Shown: positions 1 to 6,485 of the stretch, piece by piece
Position numbering within the stretch: the stretch's first letter is position 1
How the letters are laid out: the number at the start of each line of letters is the position of its first letter
Source of the DNA: DASUPK01 sp036520315
Lineage (GTDB): Bacteria > Actinomycetota > Thermoleophilia > Solirubrobacterales > 70-9
Reading direction: 5' to 3'
Length of the DNA stretch: 6,631 bases
Assembly (NCBI GenBank): GCA_036520315.1
Contig: DATDJZ010000060.1
Span: 1 to 6,631 of the forward strand
Made by a program: the position numbers and the translations under genes
The notes under the pieces: generated by a model
Seen by the model: only the letters and a program-made list of their open reading frames with translations
Told to the model about the DNA's origin: nothing
Databases searched by the model: none

Positions 1-890
1 TCCGAGTCCACGATGACGCAGTTCTTCCCCCCCATCTCGGCCACCACGCGCTTCACGTGGTGCTGGCTCTCCGGCGTCTCGGCGGCCGCCCGCAGGATCT
101 CGAGCCCGACAGTGCTCGACCCGGTGAAGGCGATCACGTGCACCCGCGGATCCCGCACCAGTGCCGCTCCGGCGTCGCCAAAGCCGGGCAGCAGGCTCAG
201 CGCATCCGGAGGCACGCCGGCGGCGTGCAGCGCCTCCACGAGCATCAGCGCCGCGCCGGGGGACTGTTCCGCCGGCTTCAGCACGACCGCGTTTCCGGCC
301 GCCAGCCCGGCGGCGGCCATGCCGGTGGGGATCGCGAGTGGGAAGTTCCAGGGCGAGATCACGGCCACCACGCCGCGCGGCGTGTAGCGCATCGTGTTGC
401 GCTCGCCCGGCACCTGGAGCAGCTCGCAGCCCCGCTCGAGCTGGATCCCCGCGCGGGCGTAGTACTCGAGGAAGTCGATCGCCTCGCAGACATCTGCGTC
501 GGCCTCGCCCCACGGCTTCCCGCACTCGCGCACCTGGAGCGCAGCGAGCTCGAGCCGTCGCTCTCGCAGCCTGGCGGCGCCACCGCGCAGGACTTCGGCG
601 CGATCGGCCGCGGGCCTCGAAGCCCAGTCCGGGAATCCGCGCGTCGCCGCCTCCACCGCTGCGGCGGCGTCCGACTCGGTCGCCCTCCCGGCATGCGCCA
701 CCACCCGCGAGGGCGTCCCCGGATCGGTGGAGTCGAACCCGGTCTCCCCCCCGGGCGAGCCCCCGATCAGCACGGGCACGCGCAGCGGCAGCCGGGCGTC
801 GAGCTCGCGCAGCGCGTCCAGGAGCGAGTCGCGCACGGGCGCCCTCCGCAGCTCCAGGATCGGCTCGTTCGCGAAGGGCGGCGGGCTCAC
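1..890 (-). CDS. pruA: L-glutamate-gamma-semialdehyde (1-pyrroline-5-carboxylate) dehydrogenase, partial: C-terminal part lies beyond the window
   Basis: Second enzyme of proline catabolism: NAD(P)-dependent oxidation of glutamate semialdehyde (the open form of P5C) to glutamate, in the cytoplasm. The first 296 codons are present; full-length relatives have about 510-540. Aldehyde dehydrogenase motifs appear in order: SPWNFP at residues 179-184 (Asn182 in the oxyanion hole), KPAEQSP at 205-211 (cofactor-binding Lys205), FTGSSTVG at 255-262 (Rossmann glycine loop) and EMGGKN at 285-290 (general base Glu285). The catalytic Cys should follow about 30-40 residues later, outside the window. The N-terminal FANEP plus the later LIGG stretch match the P5C dehydrogenase subgroup rather than general aldehyde dehydrogenases. 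The GTG start at 890 overlaps the TGA of the proline dehydrogenase gene as GTGA. A GAGGAG stretch (905-910) lies 14 nt upstream, too far for an ideal ribosome site, so translational coupling is likely. Two seven-base C runs on the plus strand do not break the frame. Confidence 0.95.
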   Translation of the reverse strand, partial: MSPPPFANEPILELRRAPVRDSLLDALRELDARLPLRVPVLIGGSPGGETGFDSTDPGTPSRVVAHAGRATESDAAAAVEAATRGFPDWASRPAADRAEVLRGGAARLRERRLELAALQVRECGKPWGEADADVCEAIDFLEYYARAGIQLERGCELLQVPGERNTMRYTPRGVVAVISPWNFPLAIPTGMAAAGLAAGNAVVLKPAEQSPGAALMLVEALHAAGVPPDALSLLPGFGDAGAALVRDPRVHVIAFTGSSTVGLEILRAAAETPESQHHVKRVVAEMGGKNCVIVDS

Positions 891-2242
891 GGAGCGGCGA
901 GCAGCTCCTCGAGCTCAGCGCCCTCGCGCCAGCTCTGCAGGAAGGACTCGTTGGAGGTGTTCTCGAGCAGCCTGCGCACGAGGTAGGCCATCCCGGCCAT
1001 CAGATCGCCCACGGGGCAGTAGCTCCGCACCCGCATGCCGTGGGCGGCCAGCGCCTGCGCGAGCTCGTCGCCCAGGCCGCGTAGGACCTGGAGCTCGAGG
1101 TCGCGATCCTCTCCCCCTGCGGCCCGGCTGGAGGCGATCGCGTAGGCCACCGAGCGCAGGTTGTGCGAGGCGATCGCCACCCGCACCACCGGGCGCGCCT
1201 CCACGAGGCGCCCCGCGAGTGCCTCGAAGTTGCGATCGCAATCCGCCTTCGCCTCGAACACGGGCGGCGTCCAGCCGTGCTGGCGCGCCTCCACTATCTC
1301 GTGGTCCCAGTAGGCGCCCTTGACGAGTCGAAGCACGAGCGGCGGCATGCGTCCCGTGGTGCGCGCCCAGTCGAGAACGCGATCGAGCTGGGCGGGTGAC
1401 TCGCGCAGGTAGGCCTGGAGCACGAGCCCCGCCGAGGGCCCGGTGCGGAACTCCCTCTCGTCGAGCAGCTCGAAGAAGAGCTCCGTCGTCGCCTCGAGCG
1501 TGTCGAGCGACTCCATGTCCACGTGCAGATGGGCGTTCAGATCACGCGCCAGCCGCAGCAGGGGGCGTAGCCGGCGGGCGGCGTCGTCGCGGCCGACGGC
1601 GGGAGCCTCCGGCCGCATCAAGGGGGTCAGCGCGGTGACCTTCACCGACACGTTGACGCGAGGCAGGGACCCCACCGAGTCCTCCTCGAGGGCGGGCCGC
1701 GGCGGCCAGCGGGGAGCGTCGGCCGAGACGGTTTCGAGCGCCTCACGGCAGCGGGCCGCATAGCGGTCGGCCTCGGCCTGGGTAACCGTGGCCTCCCCCA
1801 GCAGGTCCAGCGAGGTCGCGACGCCGCCCTTCCACTGCGAGCGGATCGTTCCCAGCGCTTCGGCAGGCGTCTCACCGACGATGAAGCGATGCGCCATGTG
1901 CCGGACGCCAGCGGCGACCGCCACGCCGAGCGCCCGCCGCCCCGCCCTCGTGTTCGCCATGCGGAGCGCCGTATCGACCGGCAACGGCCGGTCGTCCACC
2001 TCGGACAGATAGCTGCGCAGGTGGGCGGAGAGGTCGTCGAGCGAGCGAGTGGCGGGCGTGACATCCACCAGCCGGAACAGCGCCGAGCGCAGCTGGACGT
2101 CCTCTGTGGCGAGCTCCATCGCCTTCGCGTCGAGGTTGCGGATCGGATGCCGCGTCCCGGATGGAAAGGCCTCCGCGAGCGACTGCCCGACCCGCCGCAC
2201 CTCGGGTTCGAGCTCGACCGCTGGGGGCGCCTGATCGGCCAC
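887..2242 (-). CDS. Proline dehydrogenase (FAD-dependent, PutA-like PRODH domain)
   Basis: First enzyme of proline catabolism: FAD-dependent oxidation of L-proline to P5C, electrons normally passing to membrane quinones. The 451-residue protein has a helical N-terminal arm (about 15-165) and then the PRODH (beta-alpha)8 barrel. By comparison with E. coli PutA, visible motifs are VSVKVTAL (198-205, Lys201), HVDMES (240-245, Asp242), LQAY (275-278), RLVKGAYWD (305-313), ASHN (358-361), the Y-C-P-V-G turn (408-412) and VRRLLEN (422-428), whose Arg423/Arg424 should bind the proline carboxylate. Stand-alone PRODHs of about 310 residues lack the long arm; this length resembles the PRODH half of bifunctional PutA. 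The start is GTG with TGAGG (2246-2250) only 3 nt away, a short spacing, so the start is slightly uncertain. The TGA overlaps the P5C dehydrogenase GTG. The kelch gene ends 63 bp upstream on the same strand with no convincing terminator between. No DNA-binding domain is present, so unlike some PutA proteins it should not self-repress. Confidence 0.96.
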   Translation of the reverse strand: MADQAPPAVELEPEVRRVGQSLAEAFPSGTRHPIRNLDAKAMELATEDVQLRSALFRLVDVTPATRSLDDLSAHLRSYLSEVDDRPLPVDTALRMANTRAGRRALGVAVAAGVRHMAHRFIVGETPAEALGTIRSQWKGGVATSLDLLGEATVTQAEADRYAARCREALETVSADAPRWPPRPALEEDSVGSLPRVNVSVKVTALTPLMRPEAPAVGRDDAARRLRPLLRLARDLNAHLHVDMESLDTLEATTELFFELLDEREFRTGPSAGLVLQAYLRESPAQLDRVLDWARTTGRMPPLVLRLVKGAYWDHEIVEARQHGWTPPVFEAKADCDRNFEALAGRLVEARPVVRVAIASHNLRSVAYAIASSRAAGGEDRDLELQVLRGLGDELAQALAAHGMRVRSYCPVGDLMAGMAYLVRRLLENTSNESFLQSWREGAELEELLAAP

Positions 2243-2245
2243 TGG

Positions 2246-2250
2246 CCTCA
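2246..2250 (-). promoter_or_regulatory. Candidate ribosome-binding site of proline dehydrogenase
   Basis: TGAGG on the minus strand, separated by only three bases from the GTG at 2242. Spacing is shorter than usual, but no better purine-rich site with a start codon is visible nearby. It supports GTG 2242 weakly. Confidence 0.35.
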
Positions 2251-2509
2251 GGCTACCCCTGGCGAGCGGCGGTTCGGACCCGCGACCCTTTGGGTGCCCC
2301 GACGCCTACTTCATCTTCCTGCCCCTGATCTTCAGCTTTGCGCTCTGCGTGTTGGCGAGTCCACCCGCGGGCGCGAAGTCGATCCGGACCCTCACGGCAA
2401 GCTTCCCCGTTCGTCGCAATCTCCGCTTGGCGAGCTTTGAGAGATGGAGCCGCACGGTGATCGTCGGGGGATCTCCGGAACCGTCGGATGACTTCAGGAG
2501 GAGCCTTCG

Positions 2510-2533
2510 CTTCTTCTTCTTCTTCTTCTTCTT
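2510..2533 (-). repeat. (AAG)8 trinucleotide microsatellite encoding eight lysines
   Basis: Eight perfect consecutive AAG codons on the minus strand (TTC repeats on the plus strand), followed by CGA AGG for two arginines. It links the last kelch blade region to the basic C-terminal domain. It stands out in a window where codons are otherwise mixed. Copy-number change would lengthen or shorten the lysine run without shifting the frame. Confidence 0.95.
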
Positions 2534-2694
2534 GGCCGGCGAGGCGTCGAGCCGGGCGGCCGCGTCGCTCACCGAGACCCTGCCGGTCGCCTGCACGCTG
2601 ACCAGGAGCTTTCGGCCCTTGACCACGAAGTCGAAGGCGTTGGTGGCGGCGAAGATCTCCGCGCTCGAGAAACGGGTCGACCCGTCATATCCCC

Positions 2695-3560
2695 CGGCGA
2701 CCAGCACCCGCCCGTCGGGAAGTGGCGCTGCGACGGCACCCGTGCGGGGGGTGCCCATCGAGCCGATGCCGGCCGAGCTGAACGTGTTGGTAGCCGGGTT
2801 GAAGGCCTCGGCGCTCGCGAGGTAATGCTCAGTGCCATCGTCGTTGGACCCACCGGCAACCAGCACCCGCCCATCAGGGAGTGGCGCGGCGGCGGGGGCA
2901 CGGCGGGCGGTGCCCATCCCGCCAATCCCCGCCGAGCTGAACGTGTCGGTGGCGGGGTCGAAGACCTCGGCGGTCGAAAGAGCAGCGCCGACCTCGGAGC
3001 CCGGAAGCGGGGCACCGTTGGTGCCCCCGGCGATTAGCACTCGCCCGTCGGCGAGGGGCGCCGCGGCGGCGCGGGCACGGTCAGTGCCCATGTCGTTGAC
3101 CGGCGTGAAAGCGCCGGTGGTGGGGTTGAAGACTTCGGCACTCGAGAGACGGGTGGACCCGTTGTTGCCCCCGGCGACGAGCACGCGCCCATCGGGGAGG
3201 GGCGCCGCAACGGCGCGGACACGCGCGACCCCCATGTCGGCGACCGGCGTGAACGCGCCGGTGGCGGGGTTGAAGACCTCGGCGCTCGCGAGGAGTGCTC
3301 GGTACCGTCGTCGTAGGAGCCACCGGCGACCAGCACCCGCCCGTCGTGGAGCGGCGCCGCGACGGCCCCTCGGCGGGCGGTCCCCATCGCGCCGATCCCC
3401 GCCGAGCTGAAGGCGTTGGTGGCGGCGTTGAAGACCTCGGCGCTCGCGAGGTAGTGATCCCCGCCGGCGTCGTAGTAGCCCCCGGCGACCAGCACGCGCC
3501 CATCGGGGAGCCGCGCCGCGACGGCGCCGTAGCGGGCGGCGCCCATCGAGCCGGTGGAGC
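2695..3560 (-). repeat. Six degenerate tandem coding repeats (kelch blades)
   Basis: The segment encoding the DGRVLVAGG strand recurs at about 2700, 2859, 3034, 3178, 3330 and 3487 (plus-strand CCAGCACCCGCCCGTC-like blocks), at 144-175 bp spacing. Blades 2 and 5 share the loop DDGTEH followed by YLAS (blade 2 once repaired), and blades 3 and 6 share GSTR followed by SSAE. This suggests duplication of a three-blade unit followed by divergence or gene conversion. Spacing is always compatible with reading in frame, except at the deletion in blade 2. Confidence 0.85.
3293..3294 (-). other. Site of the one-base deletion in the kelch gene
   Basis: Plus-strand GCTCGCGAGG is followed directly by AGTG here. 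The equivalent place in blade 1 (about 3443-3456) and blade 5 (about 2812-2826) has a T between these two blocks. Inserting one T restores a Tyr codon and joins the two frames into one continuous kelch protein. The site is not a homopolymer run. Confidence 0.85.
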
Positions 3561-3670
3561 CGAAGGATCCGGCTCCAGCGCCGAGCGCGGCTTGCTGGAC
3601 GAGCAACCCGACGACCAGCGCGAGCCCGGTGGCGAAGCGGAGCTTCCAGAGCATGGACGCCATCCAGTTA

Positions 3671-3677
3671 CCTCTTC
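3671..3677 (-). promoter_or_regulatory. Ribosome-binding site of the kelch gene
   Basis: GAAGAGG on the minus strand, seven bases before ATG 3663. Spacing is good and it selects this ATG over the second one at 3654, three codons later. Confidence 0.7.
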
Positions 3678-3700
3678 GATCGAACGGTCCCTCGCAACGG

Positions 3701-3728
3701 ACCCTACCGGTGGGTTTGCTCGGTTCAA
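3701..3728 (-). promoter_or_regulatory. Candidate promoter of the kelch gene
   Basis: On the minus strand TTGAAC (3728-3723) is followed after 16 bp by TAGGGT (3706-3701), which fits the actinobacterial TANNNT form of the -10 box. It predicts a transcript start near 3694 and a leader of about 30 bases containing the GAAGAGG ribosome site. A short inverted repeat, GGTCC (3686-3690) and GGACC (3699-3703), overlaps the edge of the -10 and the predicted start and could be an operator or chance. Confidence 0.35.
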
Positions 3729-3768
3729 TACCGCGGCTGGTACCTCGGATGGGCGGAGACTGAGCGGA

Positions 3769-3797
3769 TTGGCGGGGTCGTCGAGCGGTGCGATACT
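3769..3797 (+). promoter_or_regulatory. Candidate promoter of the DUF2252 gene (leaderless start)
   Basis: TTGGCG (3769-3774) and GATACT (3792-3797) are separated by exactly 17 bp, each matching four of six sigma-70-type consensus positions. The GTG at 3805 lies eight bases after the -10 box, where transcription would begin. No ribosome-binding site precedes this GTG, which fits a leaderless mRNA, a form common in Actinobacteria. Confidence 0.45.
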
Positions 3798-3804
3798 CGG
3801 CCCC

Positions 3805-5223
3805 GTGGCCAAGCTCACCCCCGGGATCGTGTCCCCACCGCACGAGGTGCTGGGCCCGGAGGAATGGCGGCGGGTCGGTCGTGCACGACGCAAGCACGTC
3901 AGCCGTTCGACCCTCGCGGAGTGGAATCCTCGGCCCGACCGGCCGGACCCCGTCGCCATTCTGCAGGAGCAGGCCGGAAGCCGCGTGCCCGACATCGTCG
4001 GGATCCGTCATACGCGGATGGCGGGATCTCAGTTTGGCTACTTCCGCGGAGCTGCGGCAGCGATGGCCTGGGATCTGGGCCACACGCCGATGACGGACAT
4101 CCAGGTGCAGGCGTGCGGGGACGCCCACCTGCTGAACTTCGGCCTCTTCGCCGCGCCCGATCGGCGCCTCGTGTTCGACGTCAACGACTTCGACGAAACG
4201 CTCCCCGCATCATTCGAGTGGGACGTCAAACGGTTGGCCGCGAGCGTGGTTGTCGCCGCCCGCAATCACGGCTTCGCTGATTCGCGGGGACGTGCGGCGG
4301 CGCGTGGCTCAGCAAGGGCCTACCGCACTCAGATGCACCGCTTCGCCGGTATGAGCTTCCTCGACGTCTGGTACTCGCGGATCGACGTCGACGGCCTGGT
4401 GCGAATGTATGACGCGGTTGAGTCCGAGGCCGAGGTCCGCCAGCGGCACCGTTTGATCGAGAAGGCCAAGAGCAGGACCAGCGTGGCCGCGCTCGCGAAG
4501 CTCTGTCACCAGGTCGACGGCGAGTACCGGATCCGGTCCGCGCCGCCGCTGATCGTCCGTGTGCCGGTCGAGGAGCACTCCGACATGAGAGAGGTCCTCC
4601 GGGAGGCGATCGCTGACTACGAGCAAACGCTCCCGGTCGAGCTGCGCGAGGTGGTGAACCGCCACTGGTTCGCCGATTTCGCACGCAAGGTCGTCGGCGT
4701 GGGCTCCGTGGGCACCGAGGCGTTTGTGCTGCTCCTGATGGGCGATACGCGAGGATCGCCGCTATTCCTCCAGGTCAAGGAGGCGCAGGAGTCGGTCTTG
4801 GCGCCGTACGCGGGAGCGAGCATCTACGAGCACCAGGGTGAGCGCGTCGTCGCTGGACAGCGGCTGATGCAGGCGGCCGGTGATCCCTTCCTCGGCTGGA
4901 CGACCGCGGTCGGCTCCGACCGCGCGACGCCGAAGCACTACTACGTGCGCCAGCTGCGAGACATGAAGGGAGATATGGACATCCCCGGGATGAAGCCGCG
5001 TCAACTCGAGAGGTACGCCGCCCTCTGCGGCTGGGCGCTGGCACGCGCGCACGCCCGCACGGGACGCGCCCCGATGATCGCGGGGTATCTCGGCGGTTCG
5101 GATCGCTTCGAACGCGCGATCGAGTCCTTCTCCCTCGCCTACGCCGACCAGAACGAAGTCGACCACCAACGCGTTTCACGCGCCGTCGCCGAGGGCGCGC
5201 TTCCAAGCCTTGTCGAGTCTTAG
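3805..5223 (+). CDS. DUF2252 family protein (uncharacterised, kinase-like motifs in permuted order)
   Basis: A 472-residue protein recognised as DUF2252 (COG4320) by its hallmark blocks: FGYFRGAAAAMAWDL (77-91), CGDAHLLNFG (104-113), VFDVNDFDE (123-131), FEWDVKRLAAS (137-147), LQVKEAQESVL (322-332) and IAGYLGGSDRFERAI (425-439). The function of the family is not established as far as I know. No signal peptide or membrane segment is seen, so it is probably cytoplasmic. The first blocks resemble the catalytic loop (HGDxHxxN) and metal-binding Asp of aminoglycoside phosphotransferase/choline kinase folds. GVGSVGTEA (298-306) with Lys326 resembles a glycine loop and its lysine, but these lie after the catalytic loop. 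GTG 3805 is chosen because it follows a candidate promoter at leaderless distance; GTG 3829 and GTG 3847 are alternatives. The frame stays open far upstream, but those codons are antisense to kelch repeats. The flavin oxidase gene follows after 18 bp. The family call is near certain; a phosphotransferase activity is inference. Confidence 0.93.
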   Translation: MAKLTPGIVSPPHEVLGPEEWRRVGRARRKHVSRSTLAEWNPRPDRPDPVAILQEQAGSRVPDIVGIRHTRMAGSQFGYFRGAAAAMAWDLGHTPMTDIQVQACGDAHLLNFGLFAAPDRRLVFDVNDFDETLPASFEWDVKRLAASVVVAARNHGFADSRGRAAARGSARAYRTQMHRFAGMSFLDVWYSRIDVDGLVRMYDAVESEAEVRQRHRLIEKAKSRTSVAALAKLCHQVDGEYRIRSAPPLIVRVPVEEHSDMREVLREAIADYEQTLPVELREVVNRHWFADFARKVVGVGSVGTEAFVLLLMGDTRGSPLFLQVKEAQESVLAPYAGASIYEHQGERVVAGQRLMQAAGDPFLGWTTAVGSDRATPKHYYVRQLRDMKGDMDIPGMKPRQLERYAALCGWALARAHARTGRAPMIAGYLGGSDRFERAIESFSLAYADQNEVDHQRVSRAVAEGALPSLVES

Positions 5224-5228
5224 ACGAC

Positions 5229-5235
5229 GGGGTGG
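5229..5235 (+). promoter_or_regulatory. Candidate ribosome-binding site of the flavin oxidase gene
   Basis: GGGGTGG lies six bases before ATG 5242, inside the 18-bp gap after the DUF2252 stop codon. It is one mismatch from a good GGAGG core and supports this ATG. Confidence 0.5.
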
Positions 5236-5241
5236 TTCGAA

Positions 5242-6450
5242 ATGAAGCGGGTGGTCGTCATCGGCGCCGGCTTCGCGGGCCTCGCCGCGGCCGACGCTCT
5301 GCGTGCCGGCGGAGCGGAGGTGACCGTGCTCGAGGCGCGCGATCGGGTCGGAGGCCGCGTCTGGTCCGTGCCGTTCGGCGAGGGAGCGGTGGTCGAGCGC
5401 GGCGCCGAGTTCATCCTGCCCGGTTACGAGTCGATGGAGGCGCTGGCCGAGCGCTTCGGGATCCCGATGGTGCTCAAGGGGACGCCATATGGACGGCGCG
5501 TGCCCGTCGGGGACGAGGCCATCTCCCAGGCCGACCTCGAAGATGCCTTCGCCCGCATCGCCGATAGCCGGCCGCCTGACGCCGCGAGCGCCGCCGACGT
5601 CATCGCCTCCCTGGATCTTGACCCTCCGGTCGAGGCGCTGATTCGGACGCGTGTGTCGATCTCGAATGGCCATCCCGTCGACGATCTCGAGGCCTCCGTG
5701 CTCGACGAGGGAGCGTCGACCTTCGGCGATTTCGACAATCACACGCTGGAGGGCGGCAACATGCGGCTCGCCGACGCGCTCGCGCGCGAGCTCGGAGAGG
5801 CCGTGCATCTCTCGTCCCCAGTGCGGAAGGTGCGCTGGTCGGACGGAGCGGTGCACGTCGCGACCGATCGGGACGAGATCACGGCGGATGCGGTGGTGGT
5901 CACGATCCCCACCGGGCCGCTCGCCGAGATCGAGTTCGATCCTCCGCTGGAGGGCGCGACCGCCGACGCGCTGCGCGCGGTCACCTACGGGCAGAACTCG
6001 AAGCTCTTCCTGCGCCTGCGCTCGCCGGCGCCGCCAAGCGCGATCATGTCCGTGGCCGGACACTTCTGGTCCTATACGCAGCTCGGCGCGGATGGTGAGC
6101 CCGCTCCCTTCCTGGTCGGCTACACCGGCACGATCACCGCGATCGAGGCCCTCGGCGGCTCGGAAGCGATCGAGCGCTGGGTCGCGGCCCTGGTCGCGCT
6201 TCGCGACGACCTCGAGCTCGATTCGGATCCGGGCAACGCCCTGCTCTCGAGCTGGCACGACGACCCCTGGGTGCGAGGTTCCTACTCCGCCCGCAGCCCC
6301 TCCTCGCCGCTCCGCGACCAGGACCTGGTGAAGCCGATCGGGCCGCTGTTCTTCGCCGGCGAGCACACCGCCGGCGAGTGGCATGGCCTGATGGAGGGCG
6401 CGCTGCGGAGCGGACAGCGCGCAGCGCAGCAGGTCCTCTCCTCCACCTAG
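5242..6450 (+). CDS. FAD-dependent amine oxidase-like protein (flavin monoamine oxidase family)
   Basis: A 402-residue flavoprotein of the amine oxidase family, which oxidises C-N bonds of amines or amino acids using FAD. The N-terminus is a dinucleotide-binding fold: GAGFAG (8-13), the ribose-binding Glu31 in VTVLEAR, and RVGGR (35-39). VERGAEFI (51-58) and EGGNMRLADAL (170-180) follow. VVVTIPTGPL (218-227), then FDPPL (232-236), is a typical family stretch. Lys254 in NSKLFLRL is a candidate for the lysine that touches the flavin N5 in this family. The C-terminal FAD signature is DPWVRGSY (341-348) and FFAGEHTAGEWHGLMEGAL (370-388). The protein has no cysteine, so the Cys-FAD link of mitochondrial monoamine oxidases is impossible and FAD must be held non-covalently. 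There is no signal peptide, so it should be cytoplasmic. At 402 residues it is somewhat shorter than the usual 430-460. The substrate cannot be read from sequence. It probably shares a transcript with the upstream DUF2252 gene. Confidence 0.92.
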   Translation: MKRVVVIGAGFAGLAAADALRAGGAEVTVLEARDRVGGRVWSVPFGEGAVVERGAEFILPGYESMEALAERFGIPMVLKGTPYGRRVPVGDEAISQADLEDAFARIADSRPPDAASAADVIASLDLDPPVEALIRTRVSISNGHPVDDLEASVLDEGASTFGDFDNHTLEGGNMRLADALARELGEAVHLSSPVRKVRWSDGAVHVATDRDEITADAVVVTIPTGPLAEIEFDPPLEGATADALRAVTYGQNSKLFLRLRSPAPPSAIMSVAGHFWSYTQLGADGEPAPFLVGYTGTITAIEALGGSEAIERWVAALVALRDDLELDSDPGNALLSSWHDDPWVRGSYSARSPSSPLRDQDLVKPIGPLFFAGEHTAGEWHGLMEGALRSGQRAAQQVLSST

Positions 6451-6485
6451 ATCCGAGAGCCGAAGGGTCTCAGTACGGTTGCGTC

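Larger units (their letters stand above)
2306..3663 (-). pseudogene. Secreted six-bladed kelch-repeat protein, frame broken by one missing base
   Basis: Start ATG 3663 has GAAGAGG (3671-3677) seven bases upstream. The first about 31 residues are a Sec signal peptide: KLR, a hydrophobic core (ATGLALVVGLLV) and an Ala/Gly-rich cleavage region. Six kelch-type repeats follow, each carrying a version of PLPDGRVLVAGG, then SAEVFNPAT and an MG.AR turn; they should form a closed six-bladed beta-propeller outside the membrane. The C-terminal about 110 residues hold eight lysines followed by RR and a beta-rich basic domain ending in GRKMK and a TAG stop. After His123 the frame is lost. Relative to sister repeats one T (plus strand) is missing between 3293 and 3294, turning a Tyr codon into TCC. 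Translation in the starting frame ends at 3034 after unrelated residues, while all later repeats are intact in the next frame. Repaired, the product has 452 residues. It may be a recent pseudogene or a sequence/assembly error. Ligand and function are unknown. Confidence 0.85.

Noticed and set aside
57..1084. Long plus-strand open frames opposite the P5C dehydrogenase and proline dehydrogenase genes
   Set aside because: They are rich in Arg, Pro, Ala and Ser with no recognisable domain, as expected for the antisense of high-GC genes. The minus-strand frames carry complete enzyme motifs.
2285..2295. ACCC-TTT-GGGT hairpin between the kelch and proline dehydrogenase genes as a terminator
   Set aside because: Only four base pairs with a three-base loop and no T tract; too weak to call.
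2695..3560. Regularly spaced repeats as a CRISPR array
   Set aside because: The repeats are coding, degenerate, 144-175 bp apart and translate into kelch blades.
3295..3804. Upstream extension of the DUF2252 frame by 170 codons
   Set aside because: The added residues are the antisense of the kelch repeats and signal peptide, and family similarity starts only after about residue 15 of the shorter form.
3664..4128. Upstream extension of the kelch frame toward 4128
   Set aside because: It would be antisense to the DUF2252 gene and would bury the clear signal peptide that starts at 3663 behind a good ribosome site.
5176..6384. 402-codon minus-strand open frame opposite the flavin oxidase
   Set aside because: It is the antisense shadow of a gene with clear FAD-binding motifs; its own translation has no domain pattern and no ribosome site.
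6455..6471. GAGA...TCTC hairpin after the flavin oxidase stop as a terminator
   Set aside because: Four plus two base pairs interrupted by a G-G mismatch and no T tract.
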